Assembly (NCBI GenBank): GCA_037127255.1
Contig: JBANSL010000004.1
Coordinates: 85,828,627-85,892,626 of the forward strand
Source: Persicaria tinctoria
Lineage: Eukaryota > Streptophyta > Magnoliopsida > Caryophyllales > Polygonaceae
Length of the DNA stretch: 64,000 nucleotides
Reading direction: 5' to 3'
Numbering within the stretch: the stretch's first letter is position 1; every line of letters starts with the position of its first letter. Below, one piece after another: positions 53,772 to 63,394 of this stretch. Position numbers and translations under genes: made by a program. The notes below the pieces were generated by a model that was not told the DNA's origin, ran no database searches, and saw only the letters and a program-made list of their open reading frames with translations.

Positions 53772-54111
53772 TGAGAAGATAATGATCTAAGCTAAAATAA
53801 TCACTGCATTCACAGAATTGCAGTGTTAAACATCAAGCAACACAGTAATGAAGCCACTTCCCTTTTGTTTCATTGATGGCGGCCAATGGCCCTTTTAGGT
53901 AAGCAGCAATCCCAAAATAAAACCCTACCTGAAATGAGGTGACAGCTGATGATTATATACTACATAATCACGTGAGTTGCACACACACTAGTGCACTAGA
54001 GTCCAAGCTGCAAAGCAGCTCTTATTACAGCAAAAGCAGGGAAATAGAAAGTAATGAAACAGTGACCAACTAAAGGCTAGAAATTACACAATGTAACCCT
54101 TATTCTCCATA
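53772..54111 (-). repeat. 5' LTR of Copia D
   Basis: Same length as the other LTR. Differences seen are a C/T at the CCACTCCCC/CCACTTCCC site and a C/T at GTGAGCTGC/GTGAGTTGC. The adjacent primer-binding site complement GCTCTGATACCA is at 53760-53771. Confidence 0.92.
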
Positions 54112-54134
54112 CCTATCTTCACAACCTTGCTTAA

Positions 54135-55790
54135 GACTTTGTCTAGATTGTTCAGAATAGTAGAGCGGTAATGTTTCTAGCTCCCTGCTTTGTTTTCCAT
54201 CTCTATGTAACTTCATCTTGATTTTACAAACATATATGTTTAAACTTGTTGCTTTTTGTTATTTGAGCTCACTGTGTATCTCATATTCTCACCCCACAAT
54301 TTTTTGACAGGTCGTTTCTGGCTTCTGCAAATTTATTCCTGAGAATGTCCATTAGCATGTCATCATCTGATATTCAATATGTTCCTTTTCTTGGGCATGG
54401 AAACACTGTTGTGGCCGGATTCTGCATCAATCACGTCCATGAAATTAACTTGATCCTAATACCCAAAGGTCCCCGGTTCGAACCCGGGATGTCCGCTCTT
54501 TATTTACAAAATTCAAGAAATTAACTTGATCCATCAACATGTTCTTTCGCTTCTTCCGTTTTAGCTCCAAGAACAAAAGAACAGAAGGATTTTGAGTCCC
54601 CCTCATAGCTGCTGCTAGTTCAGATGGCCCTCTTCTCTTAATGTTTTCCATTCTTCTTGTTATGTTCATCTTTCTCAGCAATGAGTTTATTCTTATAGGT
54701 TTCGAGACCTCAATCTTGGGATAGTACTAAGCTCAGATTCAAAATGGTTGATATAGTCATAGAAACAAAAGAGGCATGTAAGATACAATCAAAAGCCAAA
54801 GGTAGAACTCTTCCAGTACGAGTGATTGACTAAAGATCTTGATTCTTATCCTCTCTGTGAAGCTCCAGAATGGCAATCGTGTTTCTTAGCAGTATCTGGC
54901 TTTACATGAGCTCAATTTGTAGCTTAATTGTTGTTTCCGACCTTGAGTATCACTTCACATGAGCCAGTCGGCAGAACACTTGAACCAGGATCTGCACAAT
55001 GCCTTCGGGCACAACAATGGCTAAAATATTTTTTTTGGGGTTTGGAACCCGGTCATGTCGGGAGGCTCATCCCCACGCCTATTTCATTAGTTAAAATGTA
55101 GAGTACAGTCACAGGGGTGGACATCATATATGCCTAAACCCTTCTACAAAATCAAAATACAAAAAATATAAAAAAAATAAAATTGAATTGAACTTTATGC
55201 TTTTTCAAAGAGAGAAAGTCATAAAGTATACAATAAGAATCAAAGCTGTTTAGGAATCTCCCTCTCACATAGTATGTGCAGCAGTTGGTCCCTTCAGTGT
55301 CTTGTGATGGCCAAAACACTAATGGGATCATCCATACCTACAATATAAAAGACAATAAACCCTTTACACAAAATATTGTTGAATGGTTGGAGGAGATACA
55401 AATTTAAGTTTGATTCAAGAGTCTCACCAGTCACCATTCTTGGACAAAATGAAGGGTTATCATGTTGTAAATAGCCCACGGAATCAAAAGAGCAAGTAAG
55501 AGTCTGCCTGCAATGATGGGGTACATCAGATGGATAATTCAATTTAGTGAATTCAAAATTAGCAACAAGTAATCCAAAAGAGTTGCTGAAGTTACCCTTT
55601 GACCAACTGAACCAATCAACTGTTGACTGATTGCTGCCCTCAAAATCAGTAGACCTCTTTCACAATTTAAAGTTCCACTTCAGTGAAATTAGGCAGCCTC
55701 TCCTGATGATTTCTTTCATTGTTTTGGGTAGTCCACTCACAATGCACTACATATATTGGATGCATAGACCTGCTAAAAGCCAAGTTCCAC
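54135..55790. repeat. Duplicated block, copy 3
   Basis: Matches 6095-7790 of copy 1 along most of its length, including the LINE-like tail (55025-55190) and the conserved frame near 55294-55542 (one-base deletion near 55480 relative to copy 1). It carries a private 60-bp insertion at 54457. From 55790 to about 56280 the similarity to copy 1 (7920-8340) continues with gaps. No intact gene. Confidence 0.75.
54457..54516. mobile_element. 60-bp tRNA-like retroposed insertion with 16-bp target duplication
   Basis: An exact direct repeat GAAATTAACTTGATCC flanks the insert (54441-54456 and 54517-54532); copy 1 has only one, shortened, version and no insert. The insert contains CCCCGGTTCGAACCCGGG, which is a tRNA T-arm with a Pol III B-box. 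It has no D-arm, anticodon arm or acceptor pairing, so it is not a tRNA gene. It fits a truncated SINE or a retroposed tRNA 3' fragment mobilised by LINE machinery. Confidence 0.7.
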
Positions 55791-56297
55791 TTCAGTGAAA
55801 TTAGGTCACTAGTCACTACTTACAAAATTTAAATTGAAACATAAATGAACTGTGGTGTTGCTATTTCAATATAATGTAAGCTTTCTCAACAATCTCCTGT
55901 ACAATGCCATTCCTTCCAATTCAAGAGCACTGAAAGAGCACCATCACAGTTCATAGGACTTGAGGTGTCAACTTGAGGTTTACACCAATCTCAACAGAAA
56001 TAGCCTATAGCGTTGCCTCCCATGTCAATCGACTTCTTCATTGAGCAGGGTAACACTTCCAGGATCATCCACATCTGCATGCCTACATCACAATGAAGGA
56101 TGAAATTTAGTTCGAATGCAATAGGAGCCGTGAAAATTTTCTTACCATTCTCAGGCCATAATAAAGCCATAAGAAATGATGAGGTTAGCTTCGACCAATT
56201 TGAACTCCGTTCTTTTCATCTACAAGCCAGATGAAGTTAACAACCAACATCACGAGTCAGTGTGGTTCCACAAATCTTTTCAGGCATTGGAGACTTA

Positions 56298-57085
56298 CTC
56301 CCATGGATCATCGCCCACAAGCATCATATCCCCTTCATCATCAGTAAAAACAATTGCCCACTTGCTCCGGGTTTGAAGCTCTCCGTTGATGTTTAACAGC
56401 CTCTCCAGCTCATTTACGAGATCTTCGTATCCATTCAGAGCGGTCAGGTCCACAGCTCGTCCCACAGCAACACCTTGCAATTGCACCTGTTCGCGCATTT
56501 GTCAAAATCAGACGCTAAAAACTACCCACCAAAGGGCAAACTAGATATTCAGAGAATTAGTACAGACAGATTTATCATGTACCTTAGTGCGAGTTCTGGC
56601 AGATAACGGAGCACTATTCTTGGCAGGCACCTCTTTCTGAGGTGAATCCAGCGAAGAAACTTGTAGCTCTTCTTTATTGGTTTCTGAACACGAGTCTAAT
56701 TTCCTAACCTTGTCATCATCTAGTATACCTACTCCATTAGAGTTATTTGAATATGAAGCCACCTGAAGAGGTGACTGAGTAGCAGAATTATGATTCAAGT
56801 CTATTCCAAACAAGCGACACGTTGAGGCTGGACCAACTTTGCTCCCATTCTCGGAGGCTTGATCAAGATCATTACTCAGCTTTGAAGACAAAAGGGACCG
56901 GGCAGGGGAAAGGGATTGAACTGACAATACTGCACCGTATTCAACTGAATCCGCGAACAGTTTGAAAGAACCATTAGCATGAGGTAATGGTGACCATATC
57001 TTGTCCGGCTGGTTCTGTGTTAGCTCATGGTTCTGTGTTGACCGATACCAAAAGCTTGGAGAAGCTGGTGAACCGTTACCAGTGC
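56298..57085 (-). pseudogene. Auxin response factor (ARF) C-terminal relic, copy 3, with PB1 exon
   Basis: Two exons remain. About 57085-56583 encodes the ARF middle region (VLSVQSLSPARSLLSSKL; GPASTCRLFGIDLNHNSATQ) and ends ARTRTK|GTACAT. 56486-56298 encodes the first PB1 exon ([40 protein letters not shown]) and ends at GA|GTAAGT. The final PB1 exon (the EFC..V..I type) is not found, nor are B3 and auxin-response domains. The 5' edge is disturbed by a small duplication (GGTTCTGTGTT). Exon frames are open and splice sites fit, so the loss of the rest may be recent. Confidence 0.85.
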
Positions 57086-57587
57086 CTTCATTGCAAAATT
57101 AATGGGAAAAAAAAATAAGAAATAATAATGTTATTTGGAAACCCAATGTCAAGTAAAAGATAACAGCAGAGTCAACAAGTCATCATGTACCAGAAACAGA
57201 TATTTCGTTAGGCCTGGACCTCTTGCTCTTTAGTCAATATACAACAACAATAGTGGTTGACTTTGAAACGACCAGCTACATGCTTTCATCTGCACCACAC
57301 ATATATAGGTATCATCTGTAGGTGAACAATAGCATTTGATTGGAAAAAGAGGATGAAGTTGCAAAGGGAGAGCCAATATTCGAATGCACCCACTCTTTTA
57401 CAGAGGTCCTCCAGCAGGGTGCGCACCCTCTTTTTCTGTTTGCCTCTTCTTCATTCCTTGATTCATTTGCGGATTCGACTTGATTTGTGCTCCTACACGA
57501 GTATTCATCAATCATCATGCATATATGGATCTCATAAGCGAAGTCAAAGCAGAAACATGAGGAAGTGGAAGAAGAATTGCTTGCAAA

Positions 57588-57905
57588 TTACCCTGCCACG
57601 TTGATGCTTGTGCGAGTGAGGTGGGGGATGAGAGGCCAATCCTCACCCGTTCCTCTTTCGCATCTCCTTTTCAATTCCGCTGAGCAATCGTCAATTGTAA
57701 AATATTCAAGAGAGGTGAGTTTGGGAAACCAAACAGGGAGTGATCTCAATTTCTCACATCCCTTAAGACGTAGACGTTGCAAGGAGGTGAGATGTTGGAT
57801 TCCGTCGGGTAATTGCTCCCTTTCTCCCATTCCCAAAAGATATAAAGCTTGAAGGGACGAAGAAAGAGAAATCCAGGGGAGATCATCCACCCACTTTGCC
57901 CCCGC
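57588..57905 (-). CDS. R3 exon 2: C-terminal LRR exon
   Basis: The exon starts after acceptor GTATAG in phase 0 and encodes 105 residues (AKWVDDLPWISLSSS; HLTSLQRLRLKGC; LTSLEYFTIDDC) to a stop at 57588. The acceptor is TAG where R1 and R2 have CAG, still acceptable. It joins exon 1 at KKV|AGAKW. The last ten or so residues differ most among the three genes. Confidence 0.8.
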   Translation of the reverse strand, partial: AGAKWVDDLPWISLSSSLQALYLLGMGEREQLPDGIQHLTSLQRLRLKGCEKLRSLPVWFPKLTSLEYFTIDDCSAELKRRCERGTGEDWPLIPHLTRTSINVAG

Positions 57906-58037
57906 CTATACTCCACAACACATTATAAAATTTATAATCTTGACCTTGTTTGTGACATAACATAGATAAAAAAAAAAAAAAAAACTTGTAAAATAAATCG
58001 CTTCTATTTATAATGTGCTTCAAGTGAGAAGGCTTAC

Positions 58038-61000
58038 CACTTTCTTAATGTACAGGTAACGGAGGAGGCTTTGTTGTTCCACCGCCTTCATCGTGTTATC
58101 TTCAAGATCGATCACCCTCTCCACCCTCTCAAACTCCAACTCATCAAGTTTCATACCAAGAAGGGTTTTCCAACTCACATACAAGTCCTTACAATCGGCA
58201 ATATTCAAACTACGCAGGGAATGAAGGTGTAGAATCCGAGATTTAGGCAAGTGAAAAGTCTCGTTACCGAACCCCATATTGAGTCGATGGAGATTTTGCA
58301 ATGCTTTTATTGGCAGTTCAACTCCTTCCATTTCTCCATCAACAATTAAAACGTCTTTCCATTTCTCAATCTCTAAATGTCGGAGGGAGGTGAGGTATTG
58401 AAGCCCCTCTACCAAGTTCATGTCCCCAATTCCAATATTCAAATAAACAAGTCCCTGTAAGGCCTTCCATGGCATCCCTGCTTCACTTCCAATCTTGTCA
58501 TCCTCGTCAGTACCTATCTCACCAGACTCGACCCTCAAATGTTTGAGGGCGGTTAGATGTGACAGCCCACGACGAGACACCCTTTTTAGATCCCCGCAAC
58601 CCTGAATGGTTAATTTCTGGAGTGCAGTAAGGTGCCTTATCCATCCCCCTGGCAACTGAGTTAGACCTTCAATCCCCCAGAGCTTTAACTCCTTTAACTT
58701 GTTATTGTTGTGTAATGGAGAAGAAGAAGATTGCGAAGAGCTATTTGAAACCAATAACTCTTCTACCACCTCTGCATCGACTCCCCATAGTGACAAATCT
58801 TCAATTGCCTCAAACAAAGGCATTTGTCCCTTGAGCTTCGGACACACATGTATGGCCAACCTTAAGACTGTAGAAAGGTGAAGCCGACTTGTCCTTTGAG
58901 CCATTTCTTGCCTCCGCCACCCTTTTAAATTTCCCATTGACAAAATTCGAAGGAGTTGTAATGATGGGAAGTCCAAATTACCCTTTATTCCATCCTCCAA
59001 ATACTCCACATTATCACACTGGCACAAACAGATCTGCTTGACATACCTGAGCGTCCAAAACCAACTTGAAAGTGTCTCACCACCGTAGTTCATGATACAC
59101 AAATATTCGAGTTTTTCATGCGGTCGAAGAACCTCCAACACTGCTTTTGCTTCGACTTTTGCCATTCTTTGTTCACCCACAGTTGTAGATCTTTGCTTCC
59201 ATTCGATAACCATCTCTTTTAGTTTATTCTTCCTCGCCATATTTGCTTTTTTCGCATCTTCGATGGCATCTAACCACCCCTCTTGTGGAAGCTCAATTTT
59301 CAAAACCTCAGCTAGGTTATCATGGCCTTTCAAGTATCCTAAACCTCCGTAATGGCAATGCACTATGAGTCGATCTAGATTAACAAGCGAAGTCAACAGT
59401 TCCAGACCTGACGGCAAAGAATCCAAGCAATTACATCCATCTATAAAGAGTTGTCTTAAACTTACCAATCGTTCTATTCTTTGGGGAAACTTCGCAAGGA
59501 GTCGGCAGCCCTTTAGTACCAAAATCATCAAATGGTGAAGCTTACAAATTGAATCCGGGAGATGCTTTAGCTTTCCATTCCCTGAAAGATCAAGATATCT
59601 CAAGTGAATCAAACCTCCTATAGACTCGGGTATGTCGTCAACTCTGGAATTTGATAGGTGCAACGTTCGTAGCATTGTAAAGCTTTCCAGCAGAGGCTTG
59701 AAGGTGCATAAACTGATTTCTCGATAAGGATGAAATAGAAGGGTTCTCACTGTCTTTGGATCGGACACCAGACTACAACAATCAAAGGAATCTTTGATGT
59801 CAAAATTTATAGAGATTTGACGAAGGCCATCTATTTCCCCTTTGTTTTCAGGAACTTTATCAAGAAATAGGTTTTCTGTTTTAACAATATCTATTGCCAT
59901 ATCATGTAATAGATCATGGATTTTCACAGTGCATTTGTTCTCCTCATTTCCAGAATAATATTCATTGTACCACCCTGCATATTTCTCTACCTCTTGAAAG
60001 AAGCATCTATCGACCAATTGAGAAAAGTATGTCTCTCCCACTTCCTCCAAGCTTTGTTCGTTGCCTTCAGAAGGCTTAAGAATACCTTGAGCTAACCATA
60101 ACCGAACTAGCTTATCTTTATCAAATCTGTAGTCTTTAGGGAAAAGGGAACAAGCAACAAAGCAGAGCTTCAAATTTGGAGGAAGATCGTTATAGATGAC
60201 CACCAAGGCTTGTTTGACAATATTATCACCATCACTTGAAAACACATCTTTGAGTCTATTGTCATAAAACTCAGCCCAAGTTGTTGCATCTCTTGTTTTT
60301 TGGGCTAAAAGGCTACCAACAGTAACAATTGCAAGTGGGATATTTCCACACTTTCTTAGAATCTTTTTCCCTATTGGCTCTAATTCTGGATGCTCACTAA
60401 TTTTCTTCCCTTCAAGTGCCCTTCTCACAAACAAATCCCATGCCTTCTCTTCTGTCAACGGCCTTAAATTAACATAAGGTTCCAAGGCACACAAACATTC
60501 AGCAACTTTTGTAGAGCGTGTTGTTACCAAAACTTTACTACCTCTTTCGCCACAACAAAGTATGGCTTCCAAATCGAGCCAGTTTTCTGGATTTTTATCC
60601 CAAACATCATCCAAAACGATCAGAAACCTTTTCCCACCAATAATTCCCCTTAACTTCTCTTGCAACATCTCCACACTGAGGTTAAGCTGATTTTTCTCTA
60701 CTTTAGAAGCTATGATTTCTTTCAAGACTTGCTCCAGATTGGACAGGTAATTTATACAAGCCCAGAGGCGCACTTCAAAACCTTGTTTCACTCTCTCATC
60801 GTTATACACAAATTTAGCTAAAGCAGTCTTCCCTAATCCTCCAAACCCGATGACTGCAACAACAGAAACGCTTCGATGACTAGAGGTCTCTCCTTTATCC
60901 ATAGGGAACAACATATCTATGATGCGATCCTTATCTTCATCTCTTCCAATTATATAATCTTGATGCACATAGGAATAAGTTTTCTTTCTTTCAACGGGCT

Positions 61001-61451
61001 GATCTAGAGGAAGTGGTTGTTGTGGTATAAAGTTGAACTGCTGCATATTTTTTGAAATTGCATCTAGAGACTCCCTAAGGGACTTTACCTCATGAGCCGT
61101 ATTAACAATCAAACCCAGCTGATTCGATTTGGAGAAGAAAAGGCATACCTCTTTCTTGAAAGCATTACCAGGAGTAGTCTTCCTCCGCAAGAGGTGGGCA
61201 GCCAATCCATCAAACAAATCTTCAGCATCATACATCACTTTCCTCAGGTCAGATAGGCAGCACTGCACAGCACGTTCCTTGAATTTCCTTTCCTCGGCGT
61301 CAAGGAGGAAGCCGTTGACGGTTTCAATGGTAGCTTCAAGCCTTTTGAGGTCCTTCTGGGAATTCCAGAGGAGGAGGAACTCGTCCTTGGCAAGGGAGGT
61401 GAAGAGTTGGAGGGCGGATTTGGCAATGGAGGTCAAAGCAGCTTCAGCCAT
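58038..61451 (-). CDS. R3: intact CC-NB-ARC-LRR resistance gene, exon 1
   Basis: An intracellular immune receptor of the CNL class, RGA-like. Exon 1 has 1,138 codons; with exon 2 the protein has about 1,243 residues. The start MAEAALTSIAKS at 61451 is preferred over an in-frame upstream ATG (61502) because it matches R1 and conserved CNL starts. Order: Rx-type coiled coil (about 1-130, YDAEDLFDGLAAHLL), P-loop GFGGLGKTALAKF (near 200), kinase-2 KRFLIVLDDVWDKNP, RNBS-B KVLVTTRSTKVAECL, GNIPLAIVTVGSLL, CSLFPKDYRFDKDKLVRLWL, then KIHDLLHDMAID, in which the MHD motif reads IHD. Compared with R1 and R2 it has about 10 extra residues (YAGWYNEYYSGNEE region) before that motif. About 20 LRR units follow. 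The exon ends at donor GTG|GTAAGC. Confidence 0.93.
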
Positions 61452-61504
61452 GGTTTGGGGGTGGGAACTCAAAATCAAAATGAAACTCCAAAGGGAATGC
61501 AAAT

Positions 61505-61949
61505 GGGAGAGTTGCTAAAGAGGGTAATGATGTGAAGATGGGAGGGCTGCTTCATAAATCATAAGGGACTTAACCTCATGAGCAGTATTAACAATAAATT
61601 AAGTATAATTGACAAAGTAAAGCAATTATGATTGGTCTTTGGCAGTCACTAGCTAAAGTAATTAAAGCATCAACTACTACGTTCCCTCTTTTTACAAACA
61701 ATAATATCTTTTTGACTCTGTTTCTCACGCTATTCACCATTTTGTTGTTGTTATTTCGTTTTTAGCGGTAGTTGGACATTTAGGATTGTTACACTCGGGT
61801 GTAAGTTTTCTTATATGTGCCTAATTCGCCCTTGGTTGTTCAAACAACAAATCCGGTTTATAAGTAGGTTAGCAAAAATCTGAAATCAGAACAAATAATT
61901 AAACAACTGATGTAGTACAATTGGGTACGTAGATCCTAATCCTCGGCGG
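61505..61949. other. Upstream region of R3, non-coding
   Basis: A copied R-gene phrase GGGACTTAACCTCATGAGCA (about 61564-61583) matches the antisense of the R1 coiled-coil region (18669-18688), a small stray fragment. 61590-61710 is duplicated at 63065-63260. There is no clear TATA box close to the start codon. Confidence 0.5.
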
Positions 61950-62130
61950 GAGGCTCCACATCGATCAATATCAGGAGTGTAAGTCATAGTTTTCTGATGA
62001 ATAATACCATTAGACTCAAACAATGCCCTGCAATCCATATTAATAAACTCCAAGCCATTATCTGTTCTTATATGCGGAGGAGTAAGTGAAAACTTTGATT
62101 TTTTCACATACTGTACGAAATTCCAATCAA
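61950..62130 (-). pseudogene. Copia integrase scrap
   Basis: On the minus strand the frame reads FVQYVKKSKF, then HIRTDNGLEFINMDCRALFE and GIIHQKTMTYTPD, the integrase core around the second catalytic Asp (DNGxEF). It breaks before the usual QQNG..ER motif. No LTR or other coding is attached. It does not match any of the other Copia elements here closely. Confidence 0.75.
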
Positions 62131-62759
62131 GGACAGCTAAATCAATGGTTCTGGATTGGCCACGTCATAGAGCCTAACCAACTTGTTTACTTCTTGTTCT
62201 GTTGCTGTGATCAAAATGTTAGAGATTATTAAAATTCAAAGCTGATAAGATAGGACAAACTCTCTGTTAGAGATTCTTCAATTCATATCTCAATTGGGTT
62301 TATAGATTTTGGGTCTAGTTAGAATTGGTCTAGAATTGTCAATTTTGAGATGCATCCCAATTAATTGGGTTCATATATCTATATTGGGTTTGGGTCAAAA
62401 GGGTACATATACATAAACTTTGCTTGTTTGTTTCACTTTAATAAATCTTGATTCTTGATTCAGCTCATTTACGAGTGATTAGCCAAAAATCTTGATTCTT
62501 ATCCTCTATGTGAATCTCCAGAATTGCAATCTTGATTCTTATCTTCATGAGGCACAACTCCTCGGGTACCGCCGTACCGACAACTGAGGGTAGCAGACTA
62601 ACCGATAAAAGTATCAGAGTTTGAAATTCAGATTGCTTAGTTGTGTGTTAAGGGAAAGCAATTACATTACCTATTTTATTTTTATACATAAGAATTAGGT
62701 GGATAATATAGTATAAGAATAGTGGTGTTACTTGGTTAATGGTGTGTTAGGTAACCTAA
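62131..62759. other. Non-coding; possible LTR-like and block fragments
   Basis: A phrase TGTTAGAGATT occurs at 62218 and 62267, suggestive of LTR ends, but no partner was found. 62475-62550 resembles the duplicated block at 6815-6890 (ACGAGTGATT, then CTTGATTCTTATCCTCT). No gene. Confidence 0.4.
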
Positions 62760-62935
62760 TAATGCATCAAACGAATCTTTGGCATATCATACATCATTTT
62801 CCTGACGTCGGATAGCCAGGACTGTACCAAATTCTCGTTGGATTTCCTTTTCTCAACATCTTGGAGGGAACAGCTGATGAACTCAATGATATGCTAATGC
62901 CATGGTTCGGAGGTCAAAGCAGGAGCCTCAACCAT
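62760..62935 (-). pseudogene. R4: 5' scrap of a fourth CNL gene
   Basis: The sequence matches the start of R2: from the ATG at 62935, after a large deletion, it resumes in the coiled coil (antisense of the SCSLQDAEKRKSNENLVQ region) and ends at about 62760. About 95 bp around residues 15-45 are missing and the frame is broken. The matching 5' leader (to about 63050, CATACAACGAGTGGT) is also preserved, as in R2 at 45356. The remainder of the gene is gone. Confidence 0.8.
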
Positions 62936-63394
62936 GGTTTGGAGAGTGGAATCTCAAACTGGATCAAACTTAAAAGGGAAATGGAAATGAGAGAGCAATT
63001 GCAGAGTTTCTGAGAAGGGCTGCTTCATGCTCATACAACGAGTGGTGTGAATGCTTGGTTTGGTGTAATTTACCCTTTAAATTAAGTATAATTCACGAAG
63101 TAAAGCAATTATGATTGGTATTTGGCAGCCACTAACTAAAGTAATTAAAGCATGATTCCTTCCACTAATCTCTTTCTTATTAATAGGATGGATCACTAAC
63201 AATAATTCGAAGCACTTTTGATGTGGAGGGCATCAACTACTACGTTGTCTTTTTACAAACAATAATATTTTTTTTTAAAAAAAAACAATATAGTAGTAGT
63301 TGAAAGTTCGTGTGTCTTAGAAAAGCTCTATCAATTCACCATTATTTTTGTTGTTTTGTTTTGAGCGTTAGTAGTTGAAACTACGTTGTCTGTC
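62936..63394. other. Upstream remnant of R4 and AT-rich spacer
   Basis: 62936-63050 corresponds to the R2 leader. 63065-63260 duplicates 61590-61710 (AAATTAAGTATAATT and ACAAACAATAATAT phrases) with about 80 bp of extra sequence inside. The rest up to the CACTA end at 63395 is AT-rich. No gene. Confidence 0.55.

Larger units (their letters stand above)
47935..54111 (-). mobile_element. Copia retrotransposon D (young LTRs, damaged coding)
   Basis: A full-length element with 340-bp LTRs (47935-48274 and 53772-54111) and a 5-bp target duplication CCTAT (47930-47934, 54112-54116). On the minus strand: 5' LTR, tRNA-Met primer-binding site (53771-53760), gag, protease, integrase, reverse transcriptase, RNase H, polypurine tract (AAGGGGGGA, about 48283-48275), 3' LTR. 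I see two differences between the LTRs, so insertion is recent. Coding is broken by two in-frame stops and an 879-bp hAT insertion in gag. It sits between the CRWN scrap and duplicated block copy 3. Confidence 0.95.

Noticed and set aside
54470..54500. tRNA gene
   Set aside because: Only the T-arm is present; no D-arm, anticodon arm or matching acceptor stem around it.
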